Both the position numbers and the translations under genes were made by a program. DNA of 64,000 nt from Ochromonas danica (lineage: Eukaryota > Sar > Chrysophyceae > Chromulinales > Chromulinaceae), in the NCBI GenBank assembly GCA_015146655.1, contig VKHL01000109.1, positions 1-64,000 of the forward strand, read 5' to 3'. The notes beneath the pieces are model-generated. The model did not search any database. It was not told the DNA's origin and saw only the letters and a program-made list of their open reading frames with translations. Each line of letters opens with the position of its first letter. Position 1 is the first letter of the stretch. Shown here piece by piece: positions 9,835 through 20,706 of the stretch.

Positions 9835-10810
9835 TTAATTATTAGTGCTCGACTGTGCAGTCTCTACAGTATCTTCCTTTGCCTCCTCTCGAGCAACACC
9901 TGCCTGACTATCATCATGTGTCGAAGGAAGCTCATGCTCAATGGGGTCCGGTGTATGAGGTGCACTTTCCTTAACCTCTGATCAACCATTGCCCATACAG
10001 GTTAAACAAATCTCAGGGAAGAGGAGGAATAACGTTAGACTACCATACCTTCCAGCAGATGCTTGTATCCATACTTCTCTATGACATTAACAATGCTTTC
10101 CAACAGAGCTCCAAAGCTTTTGTACATTTTCTCCTCTCGTTCAGTTTCTGCAGGCACTTTAGATGGAGCAGATCGAAAGAGTTCCACGACAGGTAACATC
10201 TTCTCAACAAACTCTTTCTTGTTCTGAGCCACTTTCTGTTTCTGCTGCTCATCCTTCTTTCTCTATAAGACAGACGTGTTAATAAAAGCTATCACCACCA
10301 AGGAGAAGAAGGCGACAAACAGAGTCAGCAGGAGGCACTCACCAAGAAGTCATTGACTTGTGCCTGCACCAGGAAGAAACCCTTCTTACCACTTTCAGAC
10401 AAGCGATCTTTCAAAGTGATTAACTCCAGTCTATCTCTACGAATAGCGTCCTCCAAAGTTTCCAATTCGATGCGCAAAGATTTCTCTTTTTTCGCGATGG
10501 CAATTTGTTTGGGATCTTCTTCCACCACAGTGGTAGTAGCATTGGTACTTGCTGCAGTTTCAGTGACATTATGAGTGACTTGATCAGATAAATCTGGGGT
10601 TTCTTGGTTGGTCTCCTCCACATGAGGTTGATTGCCTGAGCTCTCAGTCTCTTCTGCAGTGTTGCTGCTGGTAGATGTGGTGGTGGTGGTGCAGCTGAGT
10701 TTCTGCCATCGGAAGGTACTTGCAACTCTGATATTGTTGTTGACCCGTACCCAAGTATAGGAATATACCACTGAAAGAGATAGAAGTACAATGAATAGTT
10801 TCCAATGCAT
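9835..10810 (-). CDS. GrpE-like co-chaperone, probably plastid-targeted, lacking beta-domain
   Basis: Three exons (10810-10343, 10262-10049, 9977-9835), 274 aa. A signal-peptide-like start (LFIVLLSLSVVYS) is followed by YTWVRVNNN, consistent with a bipartite plastid presequence. A long helix (about residues 105-175) and the segment FVEKMLPVVELFRSAPSKV, then EKMYKSFGALLESIVNVIEK, match the GrpE dimer helix and four-helix bundle. GrpE is the nucleotide-exchange factor for DnaK/Hsp70. After GYKHLLEG the protein leaves the family: where GrpE has the DPNxHEA motif and its beta-sheet wing, there are only about 47 acidic, Thr/Ser-rich residues. The gene starts 192 bp from the divergent LZIC gene. 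Confidence 0.72.
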
Positions 10811-10894
10811 TTCTTCCAATTTCGAAGGTTGTCACTTGTCACCGAAGAATGTTGGAAGGTCCTTCTTTTGCAAAGCACCAGCAGCACCACAGCC

Positions 10895-10946
10895 AGCAAG
10901 CCAGATCCCAGATCCCAGATCTAGATCCCAAATCTCAGACTCAGAT
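10895..10946 (+). repeat. Short AGATCCC tandem repeat in GrpE/LZIC divergent promoter
   Basis: Several tandem and near-tandem copies of AGATCCC, AGATCT and CAGATTT lie between the two divergent start codons. It is probably a simple-sequence expansion; a regulatory role is only a possibility. Confidence 0.6.
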
Positions 10947-11002
10947 TTCCAAACTTCGTCTTTTCATTCTGTTATAATCTATTGTTATTCTAGATTCAAA
11001 GA

Positions 11003-11901
11003 ATGTCGAGAGGCAAGGCTGAAACCACGTTACTGAAAGAAAATGTAAAACTTAAAACCTTATATATGATGAGGATAAGCTTGATTGTCTTACTATTCTA
11101 TCTATATCTGTATGTCTCTTGTGGTAGATTGAGGATCAGTTAAAGCGTCTGCTCACTCAATTGGCTGACGTCGAGCAGATGAAAGACGAACTGGATGAAG
11201 AAGAGTATCAAACTACACGAAAGGTGAGGGACTTTCTACTCACTTCTCATGCACTGTAACTTCTCTTTGATCTGATGAGAGGAATTGATATTGATTGAAT
11301 AGGAAACAATTGAACAATTAGAAGAATTTGAACAATCTTTGAAAAAGATGTTAACTGGCAATATGACTTTGATTGATCAAGTGAATGCAGCTCAACTTGC
11401 AATTCAGACAGCCATAAGAAATGCAGATTCAGCTGAGATTCTGAAGATGTTTGTCAAGAAGGAGAATGGATCATTGCGTACCAAGTTAAGTCAGTTGGAG
11501 TCTGACCATCGATTGGGTCGAATTACTAGAGATATCTATGAAACTCAAGCTGCTGATATCATTGGACTGCTTGATAAGTTGAAAGAACCTTTGACTCCTG
11601 CGGAAAGACAATTGCTTGAAAAGGTGAGGTGATTATTTTTTTCTTGCTGAGTTGTTGTAGTCAACATGTTATCGTGGTCGCTGTCATTGTCACTGTTATG
11701 GTGCTCTTAATCTGTTGTCACAGAATCGAAAGGACCTGGATAACTATGAAAGTGCTAATGTTGAAATCGGTAAGTGTTCGATTATTTCATGACTGCTTTC
11801 CACTTTAATAGCGTGTGTACCTTCGATCCTCCTGGTGGTTATTATTAGATGGCCAAGTCATGAAAGATGCTGCCCATGATCTCAATCAAAAGTCGACCTA
11901 A
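11003..11901 (+). CDS. LZIC: LZIC: leucine zipper and ICAT-domain protein
   Basis: Five exons (11003-11044, 11128-11223, 11303-11623, 11724-11769, 11849-11901), about 185 aa. It matches human LZIC almost end to end in pattern: MSRGKAETTLLKEN (human MASRGKTETSKLKQN), IEDQLKRLLTQLADVE, YQTTRKETIEQLEEFEQSLK, MLTGNMTLIDQ, QLAIQTAI. The N-terminal part forms the zipper and coiled coil. The C-terminal half is the domain shared with the beta-catenin inhibitor ICAT (CTNNBIP1). LZIC's molecular job is poorly known even in animals. Here the protein ends in DLNQKST, slightly shorter than the human one. First exon is 14 codons. Confidence 0.88.
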
Positions 11902-11999
11902 TAGAATACTCATAATATTATGAATAGTCTATGATGTTGATGAGAGAAAGGAAGGAACTAATTTAGCATTTTAACGATATGTTTGTTTTCAACTCTCCA

Positions 12000-13735
12000 C
12001 TATAACGAAGCATTTGTGGTTGGCTGTGAAGCTTGTAAGTCTGGACGCACCCAAGTCATGCTAGCCGCTGGAGCAGCTCTCCCTCTTCCGCGCCCTCGCC
12101 CTCCTCTACCTGCAAAACTTGACCGTCCATAAGAGAATTGATTTGGGAAGGCAGGTTGAGCTGCTAGAAAGCTACTATCACTTGCTGGGGTCGCAGTAGC
12201 AGCAGCATCCGATGTTGGTGGATTGCTGCTCGAGTGAACTGCAAAAGGATTTACAGGCACCGACGGCTGACTAACCGGCACAGCTGGCGGATTCCATCGT
12301 CCTCCACCACGACCTCTTCCACCCAAACCCCTTCCTCCAAATCTACCTCCTGATGACGGATCAGAGGCAGTTGCGGTTGGAGTAGGTGCAACAATAGCTG
12401 AAGGTAGTTGAGCTGGAGTTGAAGATGCATTTTCTGAATCACCGTTCGAAACTTCAGCGCTTGCAGCAGGTTCTTTGACTTCTGAAGGAATCGACGAGGC
12501 GGGAGGAGCAGTGGTAGGAGGAGGTGGACGGGTGTCTTCGGCATCTTTAGGCCTTGTCCATGATGTTCCCTGGGTAAAAGGAGGTCGGCGTCCAGCAGCG
12601 CGGCCTCCAAATCCACGTCCCTGATGGGGAAACCTACCACTTGAACTCATATAATGCGGGGATGGAGGTAGCGGGGGTTGAATCATGGGATCCATAGGCG
12701 CATAAGTTGGAGGATACATCCCCTGCTGGGGAGGAGGTGGATAAAATGGCATAGGAGGATAAAACGCCATTTGAGGAGCAGGAGGCATGGCCGGAGGAGC
12801 GGCTGGATTCATCATAGCCATTATCTCTTTCTGACTTGCAAGCATCTCTTGAGCATTCTTGAACCCTGACTGAATGGCAATACGATTCATCTCCTCAAAA
12901 TAAGCTACTGGATCCTTTGAATCCACAACAGGTTGTTGCTGACGTTGACGCTTGTTTCCGTGCTTGTCATTGTCAATATCAAAATCATTCCTCTTCGTAT
13001 TTTTATTATCTTTGCCATCTTGATTGATAAACTTTTCGTTGTTTTCACGCTTGTTTGTTTGTTTTGCGAATCTGGAAGATTGTAAAGCCGAGTTGAGTAA
13101 TCGTGCTCCTCCACTGCCTTCCTCCTTCTTGCTCTGCTCATCTGACACATCTTTCTTTCTACCACCTCCAGCACCACCACCGCCACCACCACCTTCTCGA
13201 CCGCTTTTCAATGGTCCTGAAAGCAGAGCATTGGCAGAGGCTTCAGAAGCGGGCACAGCAGTAGGCGCGTCCTTCGCTGTTGTGGCGGTTGTTGTTATTG
13301 TTTGCACTTCCACTTTGGTGGACTGTTCCTCTCCTATCTTTCTAAGCATGACCTCCATATCGTTCACAAACTCACTATAACAACCAAGATGAGTTAGAAA
13401 GGGATAACAATAGAGTGTGTCTGTCTATCCTTGTGTTTACCTGGCTGTGGCTTCTTCTGTACCTAAGTCCATGAGTTCTTTTTTAATATCTCCCATATTA
13501 GTTCCACCTTTGATCATTTCCTAGAAATTTTTAAAAAGTGATTAGTCATGATCTCATATTGCGAAAGGATTGAAAATAGAGCATATGTAGGTACCATAAC
13601 ATATTGAAGAAACTCTTGGTCCGGCTCTTCATTTTCTCGTTGTTCATAGGTTTGTGACAACCAAGTCTTGATTGCTTCTTCTACTTCATTTGTCCAAGGT
13701 ACTGCAAAAAGATAGCTATCTACCATTTTCACCAT
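12000..13735 (-). CDS. PWI-like, RGG/proline-rich putative RNA-binding protein
   Basis: Three exons (13735-13595, 13520-13441, 13374-12000), 531 aa. Residues about 10-95 (EEAIKTWLSQTY, EFLQYVMEMIKGG, ASEFVNDMEVMLRKI) resemble the N-terminal PWI-like helical domain of RBM26/RBM27 and ZC3H14-type nuclear RNA-binding proteins. Then come a basic, low-complexity stretch, a helical patch (YFEEMNRIAIQSGFKNAQEM), a Pro/Met/Tyr-rich segment (MPFYPPPPQQGMYPP) and several RGG clusters (GGRGLGGRGRGGG, GRGGRGRGRGR). I see no zinc finger and no RRM. The inferred role is nuclear RNA binding or mRNA processing; the family is uncertain. It is divergent from the next gene, with start codons 271 bp apart. Confidence 0.7.
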
Positions 13736-14006
13736 GAGTTTTATATTACATACAGAGAATATGAAGAAAGAGGTCAGCAGCCACAGCAGGTCCTTTCATT
13801 CGATTATTCTTCTGCGGTGGAAGCAGGTAAAACCCGTTTCTATTCCCGCCTTCAAAAAGTCATCAAAAAGTCACTACTTATCGCGTTTTTATCGCTTATT
13901 TTCAACCGCTTATCGAAGTTGGCGCACAGTCACAGCGGACAACAAACACTCGTCGCTGTCATCGCTGCTGGCGGTTGGGTTGGCTTGGCAGAATATGATG
14001 TAAGAA

Positions 14007-15816
14007 ATGACGGTATCGAATTTGGTCCAAGAACTTGAAGTCTTGGGTGAAACCCAGGCTTTATTACCTTTACTATGTGTTCTCTTTATGAATTGTTCAA
14101 TTGAATGCTTTAAAGCATTCGCATCACCTTATCTCTATGGAAAACTAACTTCATCACCGTCCAAGTTGATGCGTCGGAAAGCACGACATAATCTCTATGA
14201 GTCCATGTTTCAAGAGAGTTCTACCACAGCTACCAGTGTTCCAACCTCTTCCTCTTCAATTTCTACGTCGTCTTATTCCTCACCTTCTCGTAGTGCAAGG
14301 AAGAGAATGTCCAAACATTCTTATCTACGATTTGCACAACAATTAGCACGAAGTAGTGATCGATGGTCAGCTTTCCATGATGATGAAATTGCAACTATTG
14401 TCTTTCTAGTGGAGCAGAATCTCACAGGCTATATCCGATGGGATGATATGGATGCCTTTGGATTTGTGCTGGACAACGAGTTGCAAGTGGACCCCACACA
14501 TCCAGACCTCGTCCTCAACCAACTCTTCCTGCGTCTCATCTCGCTGCTCTATGATAAAGTTCATCTAGACTCTATCCCCGCCACCATCAAAGATGAGGTG
14601 CATAAGCTATTGAAAGAGTCACGAAAGCTCAAGCAACAGCCTCTTTGTCGCCTGCTCTGTATGGTGCACGAGGCAGGCGATGATCGCTCTGAATGGCTTG
14701 GTAATACAAACTACAACCCTCTTTGCTTGGATCTTATCCAAGAGTTAATGGAGATTGTAGAGAGTCCCTATTCTGCTGAGATATTCTCTGACACTAACAG
14801 GTAGTCTGTCTGTCTGTCTGCCTCATATCTCATTGCTACCAAACTAACTAAAACAATTAAATGAATGAATGTGTTGTGTTAGATTAAAGCCTGAAGAGTC
14901 CAATGAAGTGGATCATTATCATCATAATGAAACTAATGAATTGTCAAGTCCTCTGCAAAGCAAGTTGCGAGACACCCTCAAGGTATTAGACTATATCTTG
15001 TCTTCAATTCATTTCACTTCATGTCGACAGTGTTTCTGACTGTATTTCAAACATTTGGGCATTGTCTTTTGGGTGAAATAGAGCTTTGAGAGGAAAGCAC
15101 AAGAGCTCAGTGAGCGCCTTGACGATGCAGACAATGCCTTAGTGCGGGACAAGGAGTTGTGGGCATCATTGCATAGTCTGCATGATGATGTGGAGAAGGT
15201 GCTGACTTTAGAGGATCAGGTGATATCTTCGCCGAGGGGTCTTGAGGACAAACATCACCTTGATGAGACCAATCGGCAGGCTCAACCTCCGCAATCCGAC
15301 AATGAAGATGCACGCAGCTTGACCACTCTCAGTACCTACAGTTCCATTCCTAGTGCAACTCCTTCTACCCGACCGCGTTTCTTCAACACGCGATCCTTGC
15401 CTACACAATTACAATTCCAGAACCTCTTGGCTCAGGCAGCGGTGCCTTCGTCTTCTTCAACCATTGGTCAACGAAGTCGATCTGAAGCTCAAAGGCGTAA
15501 AGAGGCCATTCAAGCTCGTTACCATCAACTACGTGAAATCTATCCTGTCAAGATTACCTCTAAGAAGAAGGCTAACTTGAACATCATCCGTACCCCCGCT
15601 ACACGGCAGCGGGCTGGGAATAGCAACTATTTCGATCCTTTTACGATGCGATGGCAGCCTGCTTCTCACCGAAAAGAACAAAACTCCGAAAAGGCCATAG
15701 ATTGGCAGTTCCAAGAGAAGAGTCGATTCGGAGGTATAGGTGATCGCCTATCTGACAAACATACTTACGCGGAAATCAAGTATGCCCGGGAGATTGCACA
15801 GATGTTCTTCTCTTAG
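14007..15816 (+). CDS. Unknown protein with central coiled coil
   Basis: Three exons (14007-14800, 14883-14982, 15082-15816), 542 aa. The N-terminal 260 residues look like an ordered helical domain (LVEQNLTGYIRWDDMDAFGF, LVLNQLFLRLISLLYDKVHL). A coiled coil follows (LKSFERKAQELSERLDDADN). The C-terminal half is Ser/Thr-rich and basic, with a conserved-looking end (YFDPFTMRWQPASHR, DKHTYAEIKYAREIAQMFFS). I do not recognise it. An in-frame upstream start is not needed, though a short upstream ATG (13817) followed by a GTAAAA donor could mark a 5' exon. No signal peptide or membrane segment. Confidence 0.7.
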
Positions 15817-16113
15817 GCCAACATGTTTACAATACCTTTCTGTTGCGTGACCAGTCATTGTGATTGTCCTCTTAGTAGCATTTCTTTACGTTTCGTAACT
15901 ACGATCTTTGATGTTGTAGTAACAAATCCCACTAGACTAGTCAGTCCTTTATAAACTAAACTAACCTCCCCCCAAGCGATCAGACTATTAGAGAAATTGT
16001 TTAACTAATGACTTATGCAATTTCACAACTCTCGACTTCGATGATGAACGAAAAACAATTGAAATAGCACCTGCATATTACAGAAACCATACATAATAGA
16101 GATTATTTAGAAG

Positions 16114-16809
16114 ATGGAAGAAAGTACTGAGCAAGGTTTAAAGAATATGCTTCGTATTGTTTGTAGTTTTCTAGCTCGACCAGAATGTGCAGCATTTCGT
16201 GAACCTGTGGATTGGAAGACCTTGGGTCTATTAGATTACCCTGACATAATCAAGAAACCTGCTGACTTAGGAACGATTAAATCTAAACTAGAACAAGGTA
16301 GTTATTCTAATGTTGAAGAGGTTGCAGAAGAAGTTCGATTAGTCTGGAGGAATTGTATGTTATATAATCGAGATGGGAGTGAATATTATCATCTTGCTGA
16401 TAAATTTTCACGTGCTTTTGAAGAAGCATATAAAGCAATGAGAAAGTTAAATGATAGTCGTATTGATTTAAATCGTGTGCCTACAGTTGATGAGAAGATT
16501 CAACTTAGCTATGATATCTTCAAGATTAGTAATGCTGATCTCGCAGCTGTACTGTCGATTGTAGAAGACAATTGCCCTTATGCACTCTCACGTACTGTCT
16601 CTGCTGATGAAGTATTGATTAATTTTGATGCTTTGACACCTCAATGCTTTCATAAGGTCAATGAGATGGTGATGAATAGTATCATCTCTCAGACCACGGG
16701 CAAGCGTGCAGGAGGCAGTGGTACTAGTGGTGGTGGACCTGCTGCTGCTGGGGCAGGAGGAGCTGGGGGTGGAAGTAAGAAGCGCAAATCTACCTCTGAT
16801 GCTCCCTAA
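16114..16809 (+). CDS. Bromodomain plus NET-domain protein (BET/GTE-like)
   Basis: Single exon, 231 aa. Residues about 8-108 form a bromodomain: FREPVDWKTLGLLDYPDII, then KPADLGTIKSKL, and NCMLYNRDGSEYYHLA, where the Asn of YN is the acetyl-lysine-binding residue. Residues about 122-190 match the extra-terminal (NET) domain (VDEKIQLSYDIFKIS, DEVLINFDALTPQCFHKV). The tail is Gly/Ala-rich and ends with a nuclear-localisation-type SKKRKS. A single bromodomain with NET is the plant and protist GTE layout rather than the animal two-bromodomain BET layout. The inferred role is reading acetylated histones in transcription control. It lacks introns, unlike most neighbours. Confidence 0.92.
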   Translation: MEESTEQGLKNMLRIVCSFLARPECAAFREPVDWKTLGLLDYPDIIKKPADLGTIKSKLEQGSYSNVEEVAEEVRLVWRNCMLYNRDGSEYYHLADKFSRAFEEAYKAMRKLNDSRIDLNRVPTVDEKIQLSYDIFKISNADLAAVLSIVEDNCPYALSRTVSADEVLINFDALTPQCFHKVNEMVMNSIISQTTGKRAGGSGTSGGGPAAAGAGGAGGGSKKRKSTSDAP

Positions 16810-16928
16810 CTACCTGAAGTTCTGCTTCACTCTTCTTCTTGGTTGTATTTGTGTAATTGCTGTCTCACCACATTCGTCATTACATTTTCTTACAAATTTA
16901 CAGCATAAGCTTAATTAGGCATACCCCA

Positions 16929-18227
16929 TTAGACAGCTAGTGTAATGCTTTTAGGCGAGGAGCCTGTGTGAGAAGAGGACAAGGAGCGTGCAGGAGGTAA
17001 GCTCTGTGCAGCGAAGACATACAACAGAGAGCCTAAGATGGCCAATGCTGCCCCAATAGCACCGAGAAGATCAACTTGGGTATGGAAGAAGATGACCGAG
17101 GAGGTTATGAGAACAACCCTCTTGATCGCATTGCCCACTGCCAGACTAACAGGATGCAAGAGGTCAAGAATCCAGAAGCCAATCTCATTGTACAAGTAGA
17201 ATGAAGCGCCTGAAATTAACAACTCGCGGACCACAGGACCAATATCATTTCTCTCTTCAAGAAGACTTTGCACAGCTAGAGTGACTCGTTGACTTTCAAA
17301 CACCACTGCAAGAATCACCAACACGATTGTGGACAAGATAGTGATCACACGGAAAGTATTGCTGGCTGAGAGATGCTGTGTACCATCAGCTCTCTCGTCC
17401 AACTGTCGTTTGGATAACACCATGCGAAGTTGATTGAATAGATTGGACGCCATGGCATAAAGCAATCCTATCCAAGAGAAGGTCATATCACGTGCACTCG
17501 CCAAACCCACACCAGCTACCACAGGCAATAGAGAGAGATACATTGACAAGGTCAATCGCGACTCAGTCGCCATCACAGATGAGAGTAAAGCAGAGAACAG
17601 AGGTTCTCCTGCTTTGACTACATGCACAAAACTGATTGACCCTGTATAGAGTGCAGATACTGTACATAGATTGCCTAATGCATGGCAGAGTGCAGGTTGG
17701 CAATATTGCCATAAGTTGACCTGAGAGATCTTACGAGGAGGTTTTAATATCCAAAGTGGCAAGAAGAGAGGAATACCAAGGAAAGTTTGTAAAGCAGTGA
17801 CTGTGAAAGGGTAAGGAAAGACTAAGAGAAGCTTCTTATTGGAGAGGTTATAGACTACAGTGAAGAAGTAGAGAAAGAAGAAATAAGAAGTCAGCTGTAG
17901 TGTAAACTTGGTGGTATTGCTGAGGAAGATGACCATTCGTACTATACGTTGAGCTTTCTCTCTCAGAGAAAGAGGAGTAGAAGAGATGAGAGAAGTGGTG
18001 TTGTTCCTATTAGCAGGTGTTGTTCCTACTTGTATTGCACCTCCAGGATGATTCTCACTGTCACGACTACTACTAATAGAAGAGGAGGAGGAACCTTGCC
18101 GAAGAAGTTCAGGATGGTATTTAACGGGATTTTTCTCTGAGGAAGGGTGTGGAATGAGAGACAAATCAGAGAGAGAAGTATCTAATATGACTATGACAGA
18201 TAGAATCAATAGATATAACCATCTCAT
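16929..18227 (-). CDS. Triose-phosphate/phosphate translocator family, probably plastid membrane
   Basis: Single exon, 432 aa. A signal-peptide-like start (MRWLYLLILSVIVILDTSLS) is followed by a Ser-rich spacer and eight to ten membrane helices. Family motifs include VVYNLSNKKLL, FVHVVKAGEPLFSALLS (plant members read VVKAAEPFFSALFS), YLYNEIGFWILDLLHPVSLA, and NAIKRVVLITSSVIFFHT. The Lys in NAIKR and the Lys of VVKAGEP correspond to residues that contact the phosphate in known structures. These carriers exchange triose phosphate, phosphoenolpyruvate or sugar phosphate for phosphate across plastid envelope membranes. Which substrate cannot be told from sequence alone. Confidence 0.9.
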   Translation of the reverse strand: MRWLYLLILSVIVILDTSLSDLSLIPHPSSEKNPVKYHPELLRQGSSSSSISSSRDSENHPGGAIQVGTTPANRNNTTSLISSTPLSLREKAQRIVRMVIFLSNTTKFTLQLTSYFFFLYFFTVVYNLSNKKLLLVFPYPFTVTALQTFLGIPLFLPLWILKPPRKISQVNLWQYCQPALCHALGNLCTVSALYTGSISFVHVVKAGEPLFSALLSSVMATESRLTLSMYLSLLPVVAGVGLASARDMTFSWIGLLYAMASNLFNQLRMVLSKRQLDERADGTQHLSASNTFRVITILSTIVLVILAVVFESQRVTLAVQSLLEERNDIGPVVRELLISGASFYLYNEIGFWILDLLHPVSLAVGNAIKRVVLITSSVIFFHTQVDLLGAIGAALAILGSLLYVFAAQSLPPARSLSSSHTGSSPKSITLAV

Positions 18228-18623
18228 ACCGACTGATTCAATTTGTTTCGATATACATTTTCGAAAAACGCGATTTTTATTCTCACATGCTTTATTTGTT
18301 CACATAGTAGTAGATTGGTATCTCGAATGTAGGACTATAAGAAAGGACTCTATTACGATGGCCATTAAAGAGATGCCTCAATTAAATACACGAGTAAGTT
18401 TAATCACAGAGAATGAAGCTGGTCACTGCATTGAGGGAGAACCAACTTGATGGTAATATGTCATTAGGTCAAAGCAAACAGCGGGAAGCAGTCTGTTTCC
18501 AGGGTTAGAATTTCTTTCATCTTGATCTTCTCGAAATAGCGCAGCGTCTCTAACATCCTATTCAATCAAGCCGAAGACAAAATGTACAAAATGGTCTGCT
18601 GACCTGTTAAAAAGTAAAAGCTT
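18228..18623. other. Intergenic between translocator start and tRNA-Val
   Basis: 396 bp. The promoter side of the translocator contains TCGAAAAACGCGATTTTT at 18261-18278, related to the ACGCGT elements seen elsewhere in the window. A 98-codon plus-strand frame (18154-18450) overlaps the translocator start antisense and shows no domain. Confidence 0.5.
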
Positions 18624-18696
18624 TGATCATGCCCGGAATCGAACCGGGGACCTTTTCGGTGTTAACGAAATGTGATAACCGCTACACCACACGACC
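18624..18696 (-). tRNA. tRNA-Val (anticodon AAC)
   Basis: 73 nt on the minus strand. The acceptor stem GGTCGTG pairs with CATGATC, followed by discriminator A. D-arm GTGTAGCGGTTATCAC, anticodon loop TTAACAC giving AAC (Val, codon GUU), and T-arm CCCCGGTTCGATTCCGGG are all canonical. No intron, no encoded CCA. Confidence 0.96.
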
Positions 18697-19142
18697 TCGT
18701 TGAAAGCGAAGAACAAGATTGCTTTATCCCCGGTATCGTTAGGGCATTCCTTACTTTGGGCTTTCCTTTCAATCGTTAGGGATGTTTAGGGGTGTTTCGA
18801 AATGAGTTCTTTCGCTCCATTCTATCTCCTGTGTCCAAGGCAAAGTTCGCAGATTTTGTGATTAAATGAGTGATTACACATTATTAATGTGATATGAATG
18901 AAAATGTGTCCTAACGCCTTTTCAAGCGATAAATACCGTCATTGCAGTGCACTGAACGGACCTTTAGACTGTTGCTGTCTATCAATTAATGATTTCCCAA
19001 ACAGCGATAGTCGGCCTAGCTAGGGTAGTCTATGATTTGGTCAAGTATGAGAAATGATGGCGTTCGATCAAAGTTATCTTTTCATCATTTTAGCTTTGAA
19101 TAAGTTATATATTTCACATTCATCTGGTGTCAACAATTCCGA
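18697..19142. other. Intergenic, tRNA-Val to transposase 3' side
   Basis: 446 bp. Positions 18748-18775 (GGCATTCC followed by a GGGCTTTCC word) partly mirror 20558-20585 on the other side of the transposase gene, so this may hold one transposon end. Nothing else recognised. Confidence 0.4.
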
Positions 19143-20585
19143 CTAATTGTGATGTCCATTTTCTTCAGCCATGGGATTGAGAACAGTAACTTGTGTTCCA
19201 CCATTGGCGCGAGCTCCAAGCCTTTCCATGACAGCATCAACATCAACTGGAAACAAACCAGAGCGCTCCCATCCATTTCTCACCATGAGAGGAGATAGGG
19301 CATCACAAAGAGCATCAGATGCAACCTTCATCTTGCGAATCCTGTTAACATCAGCATCCTCAGACTCATCAAGTTGAAACTCGTGCGAGACAATGGTCCT
19401 CAATCTGCTCTTTGGACCGTGGTTCAGCGGATGCAACAATGCCGAACAATGCGGCCCCGGCGGGAGATAGAGGATCTTGAGCTTCTGTTCAGCAAAAGGG
19501 CCTCGTTTGTAAGAGACCTTCTTGAAGGATGGTTGTCTGTGATAAGCAGTGCCCATCGATCCTGAAGATTGTGTTGTTCACGTACTTTCTTCAAATGGCC
19601 GAGAAATATTTTCTCGATTAGGGTGCGCAGGATCCCCTCTTCCATGCGTCCATTTTTTGATGCGCCGATCATAAACTTATCATATAGATCTTCTGTAAGT
19701 GGGGGCAACTCTCCTGCGGGAAATAATATTACTGGGGTCATTGCAGGGGATTTCGCGCTCACGAACAGGACAAGAGTGAGTGGGTCAACATTATTAACCT
19801 TTATCCTGATGGGCGGAGGATCTCCAATTCTTACGGCCACCTTTGTACGGGGTGTTAAAGCACGCACTTCTGCTTCATCCATACTCCACAACAGCCTGGG
19901 GTCAATGTCAAGATCTTTTAGGAGCTTCTGGTAGGTTACCAAAAACTCCATCACACGATCAGACGTACTGATAGCTACTCTTTCCTGCTCAAGCACCATC
20001 GCAATAAGTCCTCAATAATCGAGAGACCAAACACGGAATAGCGACGACTTGTTTGCTCACTTACCGGCTCGACTGCCTTGGGAGAGGTCATTACAATTCC
20101 ATGCCTTTTTAAAGTCGAACAGAGCCATTTGTAAGAAAAGTCAGGAGGTCTATCTTGTAAATTGTCTTTATGAGATTGCAGCCAGACACCTTTTGCCTGA
20201 GAATTCAACATCGACGTCATCATCATACCATTAATTCAAACATCAACACATTTACCAGATCTGCTGCCAACTTAAAGCTTATTTCTTCCTCATGGGCCTC
20301 CTTCTCTTGTACAAGTCTGATAAAATCGTCCATTTCTTTCCTACTCAGAAGACCTCGTCGTCCTCGTTGAGCATGAGCACCTATTCGGGCTACTGTATCT
20401 TTCACTGGTTCTAAATCTTCTTGAGAAGATTTACCTTTCAGAATGATAACTATTTCTTCCTCACCAAGCTGTTGATCTTCCATGTCTTCGATTGTGTCAA
20501 AACTTCAAATGATTATTTCGAATTGGATTTCTGACAGAGGAGGGAGAAGGCGTGTTTTTTCTGGGAAACCCGTTTATTGGAATGC
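18748..20585. mobile_element. Possible extent of pogo/Tigger-like DNA transposon
   Basis: GGCATTCC occurs at about 18748 and, inverted, at about 20558-20585, each followed inward by an imperfect GGGxTTxCC word. These could be terminal inverted repeats around the transposase gene (about 1.8 kb in all). The match is only partial and a TA target duplication is not clear, so the ends are tentative. Confidence 0.3.
19143..20483 (-). pseudogene. pogo/Tigger-like DDE transposase gene, decayed
   Basis: Minus strand. Exon 1 (20483-20256) carries a helix-turn-helix-type region (RRGLLSRKEMDDFIRLVQEK). Exon 2 is 20196-20065 (SYKWLCSTLKRHGI). Exon 3 starts at 19984. Splice sites are GT-AG with introns of 59 and 80 nt. 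The DDE_1 core is visible: LLWSMDEAE (first acid), ALLITDNHPS (second acid), LKILYLPPG, then HPLNHGPK where the family has PLDxG, so the third catalytic Asp is Asn (codon 19422-19424). The C-terminal LMVRNGWERSGLFPVDVD is typical of the family. Between the second acid and LKILYLPPG the frame changes once (about 19490-19520) with no usable intron, so the gene looks broken. It is a plain DNA transposon relic. Confidence 0.75.
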
Positions 20586-20706
20586 CTTGTTTATCCGTTA
20601 TGATTAACTTAAGAGAAGAGTGCAATGGATGGATAAATAGTGATCGTGTCGTTGGATCGTTTGTTGCTCTTACTGGATTTCAGAAAGGAAATTTCAAAGT
20701 TACAAC

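Noticed and set aside
18154-18450. 98-codon plus-strand frame over the translocator start
   Set aside because: It overlaps the translocator's signal peptide antisense and has no splice sites, domain or codon pattern of its own.
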